Positions 1-10,520 of a stretch of DNA of 64,000 nucleotides are shown one piece after another. The position numbers and the translations under genes are program-made. The stretch's first letter is position 1. Each line of letters opens with the position of its first letter. The stretch comes from Lophius americanus (lineage: Eukaryota; Chordata; Actinopteri; Lophiiformes; Lophiidae): assembly GCA_037951165.1 (NCBI GenBank), contig JBBDHG010000061.1, positions 1,889,001 through 1,953,000 on the forward strand, written 5' to 3'. Under the pieces are notes generated by a model, which saw only the letters and a list, made by a program, of their open reading frames with translations, searched no databases and had not been told where the DNA came from.

Positions 1-654
1 CAAAGATTTTAGCATGTAAGATGATTCAATTTATCATAGAATGTATCCATTGGGTTGGCGCTTTAGATAATCGGTTAACAATCCGATTATGAAATGATCT
101 TGAATATAAGACAACCAGTACACTGCAAACACATTCATACTAGAAGAAGCCTATCTTCTTGTATATAATCAAAATTTCTTGTAATGAGCAAAAAATCTGC
201 CAATGGAGTAATACTTTCTAAGAAATAAAATCTTACCAACTCAAAGACTGTAATGGGCCTTCAAACTAGAAAAACATTAAACTTACAGTAGGTGTGCTTA
301 TTACAAGGCTATGGAAATTCCAGCTAAGCATATTTAATGATAAGACTGAGTTGAAAACAATTTCATTAAGCCAACTCTAAGACAAAATCATAATCAAAGA
401 TGAATAATTAATCGACCATAATACGGTGCAGGGTGTCAAGGTGATTGGAGGCTATTCCAGCTAACCATGGGTAAAATTTTATGCTAATTTTGAGAATTCT
501 AGTAAACCAAATTTACCTAACCCCACTGGAAATTTTGTTGGCATTGGTTGATATCATGCCAAAAGAGTTCTGTGATAAAAATTTATTTTAAAGCAGGCTT
601 TCATTTAAGACTCCAAAGTTTTGATGATACCTGATGAAGCTGTGATGCTAATTT
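1..654. other. AT-rich DNA, no gene seen; probable mtnr1b intron 1
   Basis: No open frame with recognisable protein, no RNA gene and no clear repeat border was found. If exon 1 lies left of the window, this stretch is intronic. Confidence 0.5.
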
Positions 655-1130
655 GTTTTGTCCCCAACGTCAAGTTTCCATCTCCGAAAAGTCCCCAATC
701 TCCTGTGTTGTACAAACCCCGTTATTGAACTTCTCTATTTAAATGTGATGTTCTTTCAGCAGTATTTTTTGGAAAAATGAAAAAGGACACCCTAGTGATT
801 AAAATATGAACTTTTAGATTAAATATGAAATATACGTGATAGATTTCTTTGAGTGAATCCATATGCACCACATTTGGACTCAATCGGACCAGTGGTAGAG
901 AAATTATAGCCCAAAAATGTTTGGAGATAAAGCTCTCCCCACTACCGGATTATGTACAACTTGCCTAACCAAAATCAATCGAGTGCTTTCTTGCACTAAG
1001 GTTTATGTGGGTATAAAATTTGAAAATGATCCATGAAATAGATTTTGAGTTATCGCGTTAAAAGGATGGATCGCATTTGAACTTTTCGGGGATAGAAATA
1101 TGAGTTTGAATGTAATGCATGCGCAAAACC
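655..1130 (+). repeat. AT-rich interspersed repeat family A, copy 1
   Basis: Shared blocks define the family: gtccccaac near the start, atgtttggagataaagct in the middle, and gtataaaatttgaaaatgat followed by gagttatc near the end. Related blocks recur at 10.1, 29.1, 31.3, 41.4, 41.8 and 61.4 kb. No coding frame is visible, so the element is non-autonomous or too decayed to classify. It probably sits inside mtnr1b intron 1. Confidence 0.75.
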
Positions 1131-4100
1131 CCTTCCTCCTTTTAGAAGCGAAAAGCTTAAGAGAGCATAATGTTTAGCGGACTGTACAACAGTCACCTCC
1201 TTCGGGTTACCTCAAGCAACAATACTGATGCGGTCGCTATTTGTTTAGGTACAGCAGCACAACAGTGCATTATGAGACCTCGTTATAAGAACACACTCAA
1301 ACTTTGTTGGTGTTTTTAACTCCTTATGTGAACCGCTTCTGCACTTTTAATGTAATTTTAATTTTGTAATTTTACTTCCAATTCATTTCAGCTTTATAAT
1401 CTGCCTGTAGGGAACACATTGACCTGTGGCAGGGAAGGAGGATTCCAAACTTGGTATGGACATTTGAAGAGAGATTTTGAGAGAAGCTAAGTGCATAGAC
1501 AAAATAAAGTACAGACGGTGTTGAAAATGGCCGTTTTCTCACTTGAGGGATCTCGACAACACTGAAAGATGTTATGAAAGGCGGGGCGGGCGCCGAATGT
1601 GCTGAAAAAGAGGCTCTGGTGTATAGTTAACATGACAAGATTGTTTATTACCTTGACATCAAAGCCATAAGAAGATGTATATTTTGTTATCTATGTTGTT
1701 CTCTCATCATCTTATTTCCCCCCTTCCTTAAATCCTCACTGCTAAAAAGCCAACCTATCCTCTGCTGACCTTTCGCCTCCTTCTATTTTTCACCATTCCC
1801 TCTAATTTTTCCTTTTCTCGTTGACACCTTTGCTCATCTTGAGAGGTTGACTCAGACATCGCCTTCTTTTTTTTTGTTTTTTTTCAAGGTTCTACCATTT
1901 AAAAATTGAGGAAAAGAACAGAGATGACCGTTTCTTTATAGAAGACATAGCTGTTAATTGGTCCCATTCATATCTTGTTTGTATTGTATAATTTACCCGT
2001 CCTTAAATAAGATGGTCTCGCCCCTTTTAATGTATTCTTTCCACTTGAAAGAGCTTTTTATCATGCCTGGCCACTTTTCCTTCTTCCTCTCTCCTCTCTG
2101 GATACAGTCCCTATTCCAGTCATCACTTCCATGCCAATTTTTTTTTTTTGCCCACATCCTCCAATGAAAACAAATTTAAATGCAAACAAGGCGAAGCTGC
2201 TTTGAAATTCCTCCCACAGCAAAGACATTAAAAAAACAAAACAAAAGAGAGGAAAATCATTCCAAGATCTTCCCCTACCGAAACGCTAGCAGACACGGAG
2301 AGAAAATTAACCAATAATTTCTTGTTCTAATATTGTTTATTATGACATTTTTTCATGCAATTTAAAAAAATTGACTGGATGAAAAAAAGATGATTTAAGT
2401 TGATATTTCCAATGGCAATCATACAAAAGTGAACGATGTGAAGAAATGTAAAACGTTTTCATATCCAAGCTGCTCATTATGGGAAATAAGCACATGCATT
2501 GCAAGAATACTGTTTGCAATGCATGTTTTGGGATTTCCTATTCGAATGTTGCGGCCAAATAAGTTTCTACAGCAAATTAAATACTTTCGACTATATATAC
2601 CGAGTGTACTGAATTTGGCCGGATATTAAAAAAACAGCTGGCTGTTCAATAACACCGCCTTTCATTGTGGCATCTGGGTCTAATAATGCTTTATAGTTTA
2701 ATCTAACAGTAGTTTACATTACTCTAAATGCATAAAAAAAACGAGATTAATGCATTATGCTTTGACTTACATGCACATTATGAATAATTATGAAATGTGA
2801 TCATCATCATCAAAATAATCCATAGTTTTAAGGGACAGATGGCTGCTAAATTCTCATACGTGTGAGGATGTGCCTCTGTGTGCCGTCCAGATGTGAAACA
2901 CTTGTTTGCTGCTTTGACAAATAACTCATGCTGCTCTCCGTCAGGCTTATGGAAGTGAAAATGAAGAGGGCCAGCTCCCCTTCTCTCTTGCTCGCTCCCT
3001 TTCTCATCGCCTTATGCACACACCCATACACAAAGGAAGCCAAAGATTTGCTGGATCCTTGCCAGAGCCAGTCCATTTGTGGCGATGTCTGCTTATCCAG
3101 TCTTCATGCATTAACTGCATTGCCTCGTTGATGGCTGTTAGCTGCGTTTTTAAATGAAAAACCTCATTTGTCTCTTCCTACACCATCACTTTTCATAATA
3201 TTTGCCCCCCAAATAAAATGTCATGTAATCCACTGCCTTACTCATTCATTACCCCTAAAAAAAACAAAGCCGCTCCCAATGTTCCTGATTAAACATAACT
3301 ACACTTCTACAAATAAAACGAACATATATTTGGCAAAAACCTAGCTTTCGATCATCACAGCTGCGCAGCTATACAGGAGTTGCACGTCATCTTTCCTATT
3401 TGTCTTGAAGGATGATGACATAGCAGCGGATAGTTTCATAGATTAGACATGCTGATCATTTTAATTTCAAAAGAAAGCATTGCTCTAAAAGCTGTGCAGT
3501 ATGTGTCTAAATACCTCAAACTGTCCCACACTTGTATTCCCTTTAAGAGGGGATTCACATATTTAGTAATCTTCATCTCAATCTCTTTCAACAACCTGTT
3601 TTTCAAAAACTTTCAATCGCAGTTCGATAAATGTAAGTCAGGCTTATTCCAGTTGATTCCCTACCTATTTCTGTCACGGGTCGTTTTCACCTGCCCAGAA
3701 TTGCCGTACTACTGACATTCTTACACATTCCTCAGTTTATTCCAATACTTATTGACATTAGTGAAAAGCAACTGAATACTTCCAACGTCAGTTGGTTGAG
3801 AAAACACTATGGCAGCACAGAGCTTCAGTCTGTGCCCCCATCCTAAAAAAAACAACCCTATTCTCCTCATCCTGCTCTGACCCTGCCTTTAGCAGAAGGT
3901 TGGCCAACGGCTTTGCAACCGTGGATGTTACACTTCATGCTGCCTTTTAAGAATGCATGTATATATTTGTCCTCTTTTAGGAAAAAGGAATAAAAAGATT
4001 GGAAAAATACCTTAAATGTAGTGGATGAGATATCACGGTTAAGAAATGCGCTATTCTTTCTTGTTATAGAAGTAACATGAATTGACCTGTAATTTAAAAA

Positions 4101-6573
4101 CCAAAATACCATAGTTTCAGTGGATATATAATTGCAAACATTTCTGATCGTGCATCAGAATGGGATACCTGTATTAAGAAATCATGTTCCCAGGCTTAAT
4201 GTTATTAAGTTAGGAGAATAACATTCCTGCAAAATTCTTAAAAATATTTTATTTATCGCATGACGTCTGACTCAAATTTAGGAGATTATATTTAGGGTTA
4301 CTCTCACTCTTCCTGGAGACATAATGGCATAATTATATTAGCAGTACGAAAGCAATGAAAAAACAGGTAAAATCTCAACATGAAATCCATTTTACATGAT
4401 TATTATCTGACAATATAATAAAGATAAAACTATACGTGATAGAGTTAATGCAATTTTCAAAGAATTACTCTTTGATTTTTTGAGCTATGGAAGATTACGT
4501 TTGAATTTTGGCTTCCACTGAGCTTCAAAGCTTTGTTCTAAAACACACATTTTTTGTTAATGCACTTACACATATGTATGTACTCCCATCTCCGTGCTTT
4601 ACACTTGTCTTCATTCATTGCCTAATTTTATTACTGAATCGGGACATAGGTGTCCATACACACACAGAGCGAGTGAGCCGTTAATAATAAACATGAAACT
4701 GTCTGGACTGAAAAGATGAAAAGATCATTTCTGATATATCACTTTGGAGGAGCCGTCTAATGAAAAGACTCTAATTAATTTTTAATTTTTTTTTAACAAT
4801 GTCAAAACCCTTTCTCATTTTAGATACTGTTCCTTTTTGATTACTTCACGTGTCCAATTTTGATTAAAATATACGGGGGCAAGTTAACAGTAGTGAACTA
4901 TTCTTTCTCATCACTGTTTTTGACCTTTCACGTATTTTTAGCTTTTCATTGCATATCATTTGACTCATGTCCTGGTATTTGTTTTTTTTTTATTCTTGTA
5001 TCTGTAAGATGAACTTGAGTGTCCTGGAAGGCGGCTATGAATAAAATGTACTGTTTTTATTATTATTACTATGGTGTCTATTACTATGGTTTGGACCATG
5101 TCCATAACCTAGAACATATACATTGAAACATTTTATTTATTCATTGCTTTGATCTTTCTTCTAATTCAAATTTATTTGAGATTCAATCTGAATTTCCTTT
5201 CCCATATGAGTATCTTGCACACTCTGGCACAAGTGCCATGATTCGGGATAGGTGCTGCAGAGGAGGGACATGATCACTGCATGGTTTGCAAACTTAATCA
5301 TGTGATGGCTCTCATGTATGGCTTTGTCGCCATAAATTCACTGATGTGTTTCAGAGGTTAACTACTTTATTTGTGAGCGTACCGTGGCTAGAAAGTCAGC
5401 CCGGGGTTGACATTAAGAATGAAAAATAATAAGAACGTTCATTGCAAGGAAGAGTACAGCAGGACAGGACCTACTCAGTGCTGCTGGCACATTTTAAACA
5501 AGTAGATCGGCTGTTAACCAGCATACATAGACATTTTTCAGCCAAAACATAAGGTGACAGTGAAAATTGTGGCATTGTCACTGGCATGGAGAGAGTCGGA
5601 TTCCGGTTATACCGTAACTGTTGTTTAGTACATAGTACCCTGGCGTGACCATGACTTAATGATTGAAAGACACCTGGTAGCCTAAGTAGAATGAATGAAT
5701 TGTTCCTTGTAAAACAGGAATAAAGCACAAAACAATGCTTAATTTATGTGATGTGATGAAAAAATACTTGCATGCCACCAAAACCCAAGAGCTGTGTCCA
5801 CAGTCTTGTCCCTCTACTCTGTCAAAATACAGCAACTCTGCCATCCCTGATAAAACTCTGGCTGTGAGAGGCTAGAAACCTCTGGTATGCAATCTCAGCC
5901 CACTCTGCCAACAACCTCACCGAGCTGGACATACCGAGATAAGCTCCTAGTTTACTGAAAATTTCTTGAGCCAGTTTTTACCACTTAGGACAACACTTAA
6001 CAATTCAAAACAAACCACATTCTGTGATTACTTTTAATCACATTTTGTTATTCTAAGAGGAAGGGGAATCTTTTCAAGTAATGTACAGCAATCCATTGTC
6101 AGTTGCCGTTTTGCAGTAATTTTCTAAATAAGCATGCAGTCAGGCACAATGATATGCCACTTTACTGGAACATAAAACATTAAAAAAGGTTGGTGCTGAA
6201 ATCAATCTGACATAGGAGAAAAATGTCAGCCTTAATGAGCATGTAAGCTGGAATATGAATGCAGATGCTTTATATGCAAAGCATGTCAGCACTCTAAATG
6301 CAATAATGTTAAGAGTGAGTAAATGCTACTTCAGCCCTGGTGTAGGAGCCACAAGGGTTGAACTTCTTTATCCTGATTGGCTGAGCTCATGGAAGAAAAG
6401 GGATTGTGCTGAAATGAAGAGGTGAGGGCACAAACCACCAGAACCTTATTATAGTGTGAATACAGTGTTAACATATCGGTATGATAATGAGAAAACCTAT
6501 GACTTGTGTCAGAACAACATATCAAGTTGCTGTGTGTGCATTGATGAGAGTGTCTCTGTGTCTTTCTCTCCAG
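1131..6573 (+). other. Probable mtnr1b intron 1 (3' portion); no exon 1 found
   Basis: I looked for the melatonin receptor N-terminus and TM1 (a hydrophobic run ending in an Arg-Asn-Ala-Gly-like codon series with a donor) and saw none on the + strand. Open frames here are 60-100 codons, overlap in several frames and resemble no family. The stretch holds poly(T) and AT-rich runs and ends with the acceptor of exon 2. Treating it as intron is inference from the split Gly codon. Confidence 0.55.
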
Positions 6574-6692
6574 GTAATGTGTTCGTGGTGAGTTTGGCAT
6601 TTGCTGACCTCGTGGTAGCCTTCTATCCCTACCCCTTGGTTCTCTACGCTCTCTTCCATGACGGATGGGCTCTGGGAAACATGCAATGTATG
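6574..6692 (+). CDS. mtnr1b: mtnr1b exon 2 (TM2 and first extracellular loop)
   Basis: The acceptor is a pyrimidine-rich run ending in ctccag at 6573. The first two bases complete a Gly codon, so the preceding intron is phase 1, the position conserved in vertebrate melatonin receptors. The exon encodes TM2 (VVSLAFADLVV), the YPYP bend and the ECL1 cysteine, and ends with a whole ATG codon before the donor gtaagt (6693). Reading through the donor meets a stop at 6747-6749, so retention of the 88 bp intron would truncate the protein. Confidence 0.92.
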
Positions 6693-7856
6693 GTAAGTCC
6701 ACATCAGAGACAGTGCAACACCAGTAAGCCCACTCCCAAGATGATGTGACACGCACTTGACTCTCTTCCTTTGTGTACAGGTCAGCGGATTTCTCATGGG
6801 GCTGAGTGTCATCGGTTCCATTTTCAACATCACTGGGATTGCAGTGAACAGATACTGCTACATCTGTCACTCCTTCTCCTACAGTCGTCTGTACAGCTAT
6901 CGCAACACTCTGCTGTTTGTTGCCTTAATTTGGGTTCTCACAATACTTGCCATTATCCCCAACTTCTTCGTCGGTTCCCTGCGCTATGACCCACGGGTCT
7001 ACTCCTGCACCTTTGCTCAGAATGTCAGCAGCTCCTACACGGTGGCAGTAGTGGTGGTTCACTTCCTGGTTCCCATTGCAGTGGTTACCTTCTGCTATCT
7101 ACGTATCTGGGTTCTTGTGATTCAGGTTAGTAATCTGCTTCTATACATTATTATTCTCATCGTATTAACCTCATTCTATATTCCTTTAATCCTTGACCCT
7201 TTGCGACATGATTTTTTACTAAATGCAAGAACACACTAAATTATGTATCATCCTTTCAGAGACGTCTATGAAACATTTGAGAACGCTGATATTTAATTAC
7301 CATTTAAGTGCAGAAAAAAGAAAAAGAAAAGTCAGTTCCTGTCCATTTTTTTTTAATTTCCTTGTGTGTGTCAGAGTAAAAAACAGTACCATCATCTAAA
7401 GATAATTCCTGTTTTGTATCTTTTCATATCCAGGTGCGACGCAAAGTGAAGACAGAGGAAAGCCTTCGTCTCAGACCAAGTGACTTGCGAAATTTCATTA
7501 CCATGTTTGTGGTCTTTGTGCTGTTTGCCATCTGCTGGGCGCCACTTAACCTGATCGGTTTGGCGGTGGCGATAGATCCGTCCCATGTGGCTCCTCGTAT
7601 CCCTGAGTGGTTATTTGTGGTCAGCTACTTCATGGCCTACTTCAATAGCTGTCTAAACGCCATCATCTATGGCTTACTGAACCGAAATTTCCGGAATGAG
7701 TACAAACGCATTGTCACCTCCGTGTGGGTGACTCGGCTTTTTGTGACAGAGACTTCACGAGCTGGCACAGATGGTAGAAGCATGAGGAGCAAGCAGTCGC
7801 CACCTCAGCCGCTCAACAACAATGAATCAGTCAGAGATCGCACAAATAAAGAATGA
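6574..7856 (+). CDS. mtnr1b: Melatonin receptor type 1B-like GPCR, 5'-truncated (exons 2-4)
   Basis: The product is a class A G-protein-coupled receptor of the plasma membrane that binds melatonin and, in this family, couples mainly to Gi. Joining 6574-6692, 6781-7125 and 7434-7856 gives 295 residues (residue 1 is the split Gly), covering TM2 to the C-terminus. Family marks seen: NRY in place of DRY (residues 63-65), the disulfide cysteines of ECL1 (39) and ECL2 (116), Asn101 at the end of TM4, Phe118 and Gln120 in ECL2, the TM5 histidine (134), CWAP in TM6, and NAIIY in place of NPxxY (230-234). These include residues known to contact melatonin in human MT1/MT2. FYPYPL, GWALG, PNFFVGSL, FCYLRIWVLV and PSDLR fit subtype 1B better than 1A or 1C. 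About 55-60 residues (N-terminus, TM1) are missing because exon 1 is outside the window. Which teleost 1B paralogue (ba or bb) is not resolved. No frameshift or stop breaks the reading, so the gene looks functional. Confidence 0.93.
6693..6780 (+). other. mtnr1b mini-intron, 88 bp, phase 0
   Basis: It has GT-AG borders (gtaagt ... tgtgtacag) and lies between the ECL1 cysteine codon and the start of TM3. Its small size is typical of compact fish introns. It has no counterpart in the mammalian two-exon gene. Confidence 0.88.
6781..7125 (+). CDS. mtnr1b: mtnr1b exon 3 (TM3 to TM5)
   Basis: Exon 3 starts after tgtgtacag (6772-6780) in phase 0 and has 115 codons. It encodes TM3 with the NRYCYICHS motif (NRY at 6847-6855), intracellular loop 2, TM4, ECL2 with YSCTF, and TM5 with the VHFLVP histidine. 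It ends CAG before the donor gttagt at 7126. In mammals TM2 to the C-terminus is one exon, so both borders of this exon are extra introns relative to that layout. Confidence 0.92.
7126..7433 (+). other. mtnr1b intron, 308 bp, phase 0
   Basis: It has GT-AG borders (gttagt ... catatccag) and lies between TM5 and the third intracellular loop. It is AT-rich and contains A-rich and T-rich runs near 7315-7360. Nothing else is recognised in it. Confidence 0.88.
7434..7856 (+). CDS. mtnr1b: mtnr1b exon 4 (TM6, TM7, C-terminal tail, stop)
   Basis: Exon 4 starts in phase 0 after ttttcatatccag (ending 7433). It encodes the third intracellular loop (VRRKVK), TM6 (FAICWAPLN), TM7 with NAIIY (7656-7670), helix 8 (GLLNRNFR) and a 50-residue Ser/Thr-rich tail, with stop TGA at 7854-7856. 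The tail has no cysteine near helix 8, unlike MT1, which agrees with subtype 1B. An in-frame AATAAA just before the stop is coding and unlikely to be the poly(A) signal. Confidence 0.92.
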   Translation: MRRKVKTEESLRLRPSDLRNFITMFVVFVLFAICWAPLNLIGLAVAIDPSHVAPRIPEWLFVVSYFMAYFNSCLNAIIYGLLNRNFRNEYKRIVTSVWVTRLFVTETSRAGTDGRSMRSKQSPPQPLNNNESVRDRTNKE

Positions 7857-9424
7857 GATCCGTTTTCTTGAGCCTGTAAAATAGTCATTTCTGTTTTCAT
7901 GTGACATTCAGACAGTGGTGCAGCTAAAGAGTATCGTGCAACAAATGAACTGGAATACATGGCTCGGTTTTGTGAAGGTTGACAACCAGGGCGGGATGCA
8001 GATGAAAATCTTTAATCTTTGAATCATCTGTGCATTTATAATTGATGTTATTATATGTGATATTTATTTTGAGTGGAGGGAAGAGTTATTACTATGAGAT
8101 ATTTAAAGGTTATTTTTTCAGAGTACTACTTCAATACTAAGTTTGCTAGAGTGCTTAATTAGCATAGGTTTTGTCTGTGATTCTACATGTCTCTGTATTT
8201 TTACATATTCTGGTGTGAAAATGACTAATAGTTACTTAAAATGTTTGGAATTGGTCCTATAAATCAAAAACGAAATCGTATTCGCTGAAATAAACCTCAA
8301 TTCACAAGTTAGACACAAAGTCCTTCTCATTCACAACTCTTCTGATTTCTTCAGAAGAGCTGAGAGTGAGACTGATTTTGCAATATCAGTTGGGGAAAAG
8401 GGAACCAGTTGTTTATTTCCACCAACTCAGAGATGTTGATTGTTGGATCAGTATAAACACAAACCGTTTAGTCATTTTGTCTGAATTTAGTTTGATGATT
8501 ATTTTTTTGAATAACTTAATTTATTGATATAATTAAAAGGTGCAGCCCTTCCCAAAGTACTGTCAGATACCTAGAACCTCGAGAACAAGTACTTTTATAT
8601 AATTATTTGATGTTCAAAGTTTCCCCATGCATAGCCTTGCAGCCATAGCAGCAGTTGCAGGCTGTGGAAATCGACGGACTTTAGTCCAAAACTTGAGTCC
8701 AAAACTTGGGTAAATATTAGTTATTTACACACCAAAATAAAAACATATTGCCCAAATTAAAAAATTACAGACTATTCATTTTGGAGATAATGTGCTGGGA
8801 GAACTGAGCCATGCACTACAGCTTCATTTTGCTCTGACTCTCAATACAAACTGAATTGTAGATTAATTATTCATGAAAAAAAATCATATATTTGAATGTC
8901 TGCTGATTAAAATGGCAAGTAGAAATAGTTTGACTTGCCTCGACTGAATGCCAGATTAGTAAAAAGAAGAGATAATGATAGTCTGTCAATGATATCAGGG
9001 TTACAACAGTGATATGGTCAGAATTGCACTTTTTACATAAATGTGCCAGTGGCATGTATACACTGCCTGGTCTGACTCATGCACTGGAAAGAAAAACAAA
9101 CTTAGTAATAAAACTATTAAGTAATTCAGGATATTAAATAATTTACAGACAAAAACAAAGTCGTGGGAATAAAACATGTAAAACTCCATCTAAAGCATGG
9201 TGCATGTGATGCCTCAGGTAGAGGACGCCTACACATCTAATATCAATGCTGCTTCTATTGAGTATAACTATTTTGTGGAAAATTGTCAGTTTTAATTAAA
9301 ATAGCTCAACCTTTTGCTTAAGCATGTTTTTAGAAAACAATTTGATCATTATTACATTTCTTTTTCTTTAATACCACAATAAAAAGACTAACTCCCAATA
9401 GGATTTTCTCAGTAGCCATGTTTA
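7857..9424 (+). other. mtnr1b 3' UTR and downstream DNA, no gene seen
   Basis: The first few hundred bases are probably 3' UTR. A small perfect inverted repeat (9 bp arms, 5-base loop) lies at 8337-8359. A short direct duplication with the core tccaaaactt lies near 8685-8710. Otherwise this is AT-rich sequence without recognised features. Confidence 0.5.
8289..8294 (+). promoter_or_regulatory. Candidate poly(A) signal AATAAA of mtnr1b
   Basis: This is the first canonical AATAAA downstream of the stop codon and would give a 3' UTR of about 450 bases. A second AATAAA lies at 8736-8741. The choice between them is a guess without transcript data. Confidence 0.35.
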
Positions 9425-9560
9425 ACCTTTTTCCATGATGGCCCCCTTTTTATACTGTGGTGTCCCCCAGGATGCCGTCCTTGGTCCCTTCCGCTTTAGC
9501 AATATTGCTGACAGATCGTTCAGTAAGAGGTAGTACTCAAAATAATGTGTGTGAGTTCAG
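9425..9560 (+). repeat. Reverse-transcriptase-derived fragment, family B, copy 1 (worn)
   Basis: The run ctgtggtgtcccccagga encodes a degraded form of the RT block usually read as GVPQG..LGPL. The same block, with the same flanking gatggccc, occurs in the copies at 45.4 and 53.2 kb. The 3' stem-loop seen in the other copies is not recognisable here. Confidence 0.5.
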
Positions 9561-9923
9561 TAACACACTAAAACGGTTAATGTCAATTCATTGTAAACTT
9601 ACAAGTGGAGAACACCAGTTATGGAAGGTTCATTTGCTAAAGGGATTAAAAGCTATTCATAAGATTTTCTATAAGAATTTTTTACATTTCTGCCGTAGCA
9701 TTGTAACACCCTGACGTCAATCAATAAATCAGGTGCTATGACAATAAAAGAAAAGAAACCTGGCATTTGCGTTAACCTACCTTAGTTCCCACACACCTTC
9801 TGGCACAAAGCTAGGTGGATATGCTCCTACAACTATTAGTGAGCTAGTTGCATAGACGATCAAGTGGAATTTTATTTATGTAGCAACAATTCACAAAAAA
9901 ATATTACCTCAATGCTCTCTCTA

Positions 9924-9960
<37 letters not shown>

Positions 9961-10114
9961 CATCCCATGAGCAGCTTGGGCCTTTACCAGTCGAAGCAGC
10001 ATCGCCAGACATACTGTAATATTTGAAGTTGTACAATTATTTTACCCTTTGAATGATGCACAAGCAAAAATTCCCAACACTGTATAATGTATTATTATTT
10101 CACCATTTAACTAG
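9561..10114. other. No gene seen; includes the GATA microsatellite
   Basis: AT-rich spacer between family B copy 1 and family A copy 2. The only clear structure is the tetranucleotide array at 9924-9959. Confidence 0.5.
9924..9959. repeat. Microsatellite (GATA)n
   Basis: About eight uninterrupted tetranucleotide units, a likely polymorphic marker. Confidence 0.95.
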
Positions 10115-10520
10115 TTCTACGTTGTCGTCCCCGACGGGAATGGTACAGCTCCGAAAATAGCCCCCAATGTCCTGCTCCTACTCCTCCTAGTGAGTAAAAT
10201 ATGAACTATTAGGGTAAAACACTATATAAAAGATAGATCTCCTCAAGTTGAGTCATATGCCCAAAACTAAGACTAAATAGCATCAATAGTTGCAAACCTA
10301 TGGCCCCAAAACATTTGGAGATAAAGTTCCGACTAGTGTAAGAAATATACAACAGACGTTTCCGAAATTCAATTCACTTTTTCCTTGCAATAAAATCTAT
10401 TTAAGAAATTTAAGAAATTCTATTTGAGTTATCACGGTGGCGGACGGAGCGGCTGTGTTGATTTCATAACACGCCCGACTTGTGGGGATATAATGACATT
10501 AAGATTTATGGATAACTTAC
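10115..10520 (+). repeat. AT-rich interspersed repeat family A, copy 2
   Basis: In the same orientation as copy 1. It carries the gtccccgac start block, acatttggagataaagtt in the middle and gagttatcacggtgg near the end. It is more diverged than copy 1 and lacks part of the block around tttgaaaatgatcc. Confidence 0.68.

Noticed and set aside
6331..6870. 179-codon open frame on the - strand
   Set aside because: It lies antisense to mtnr1b exon 2 and the start of exon 3 and has no family content. It is a shadow of the coding strand.
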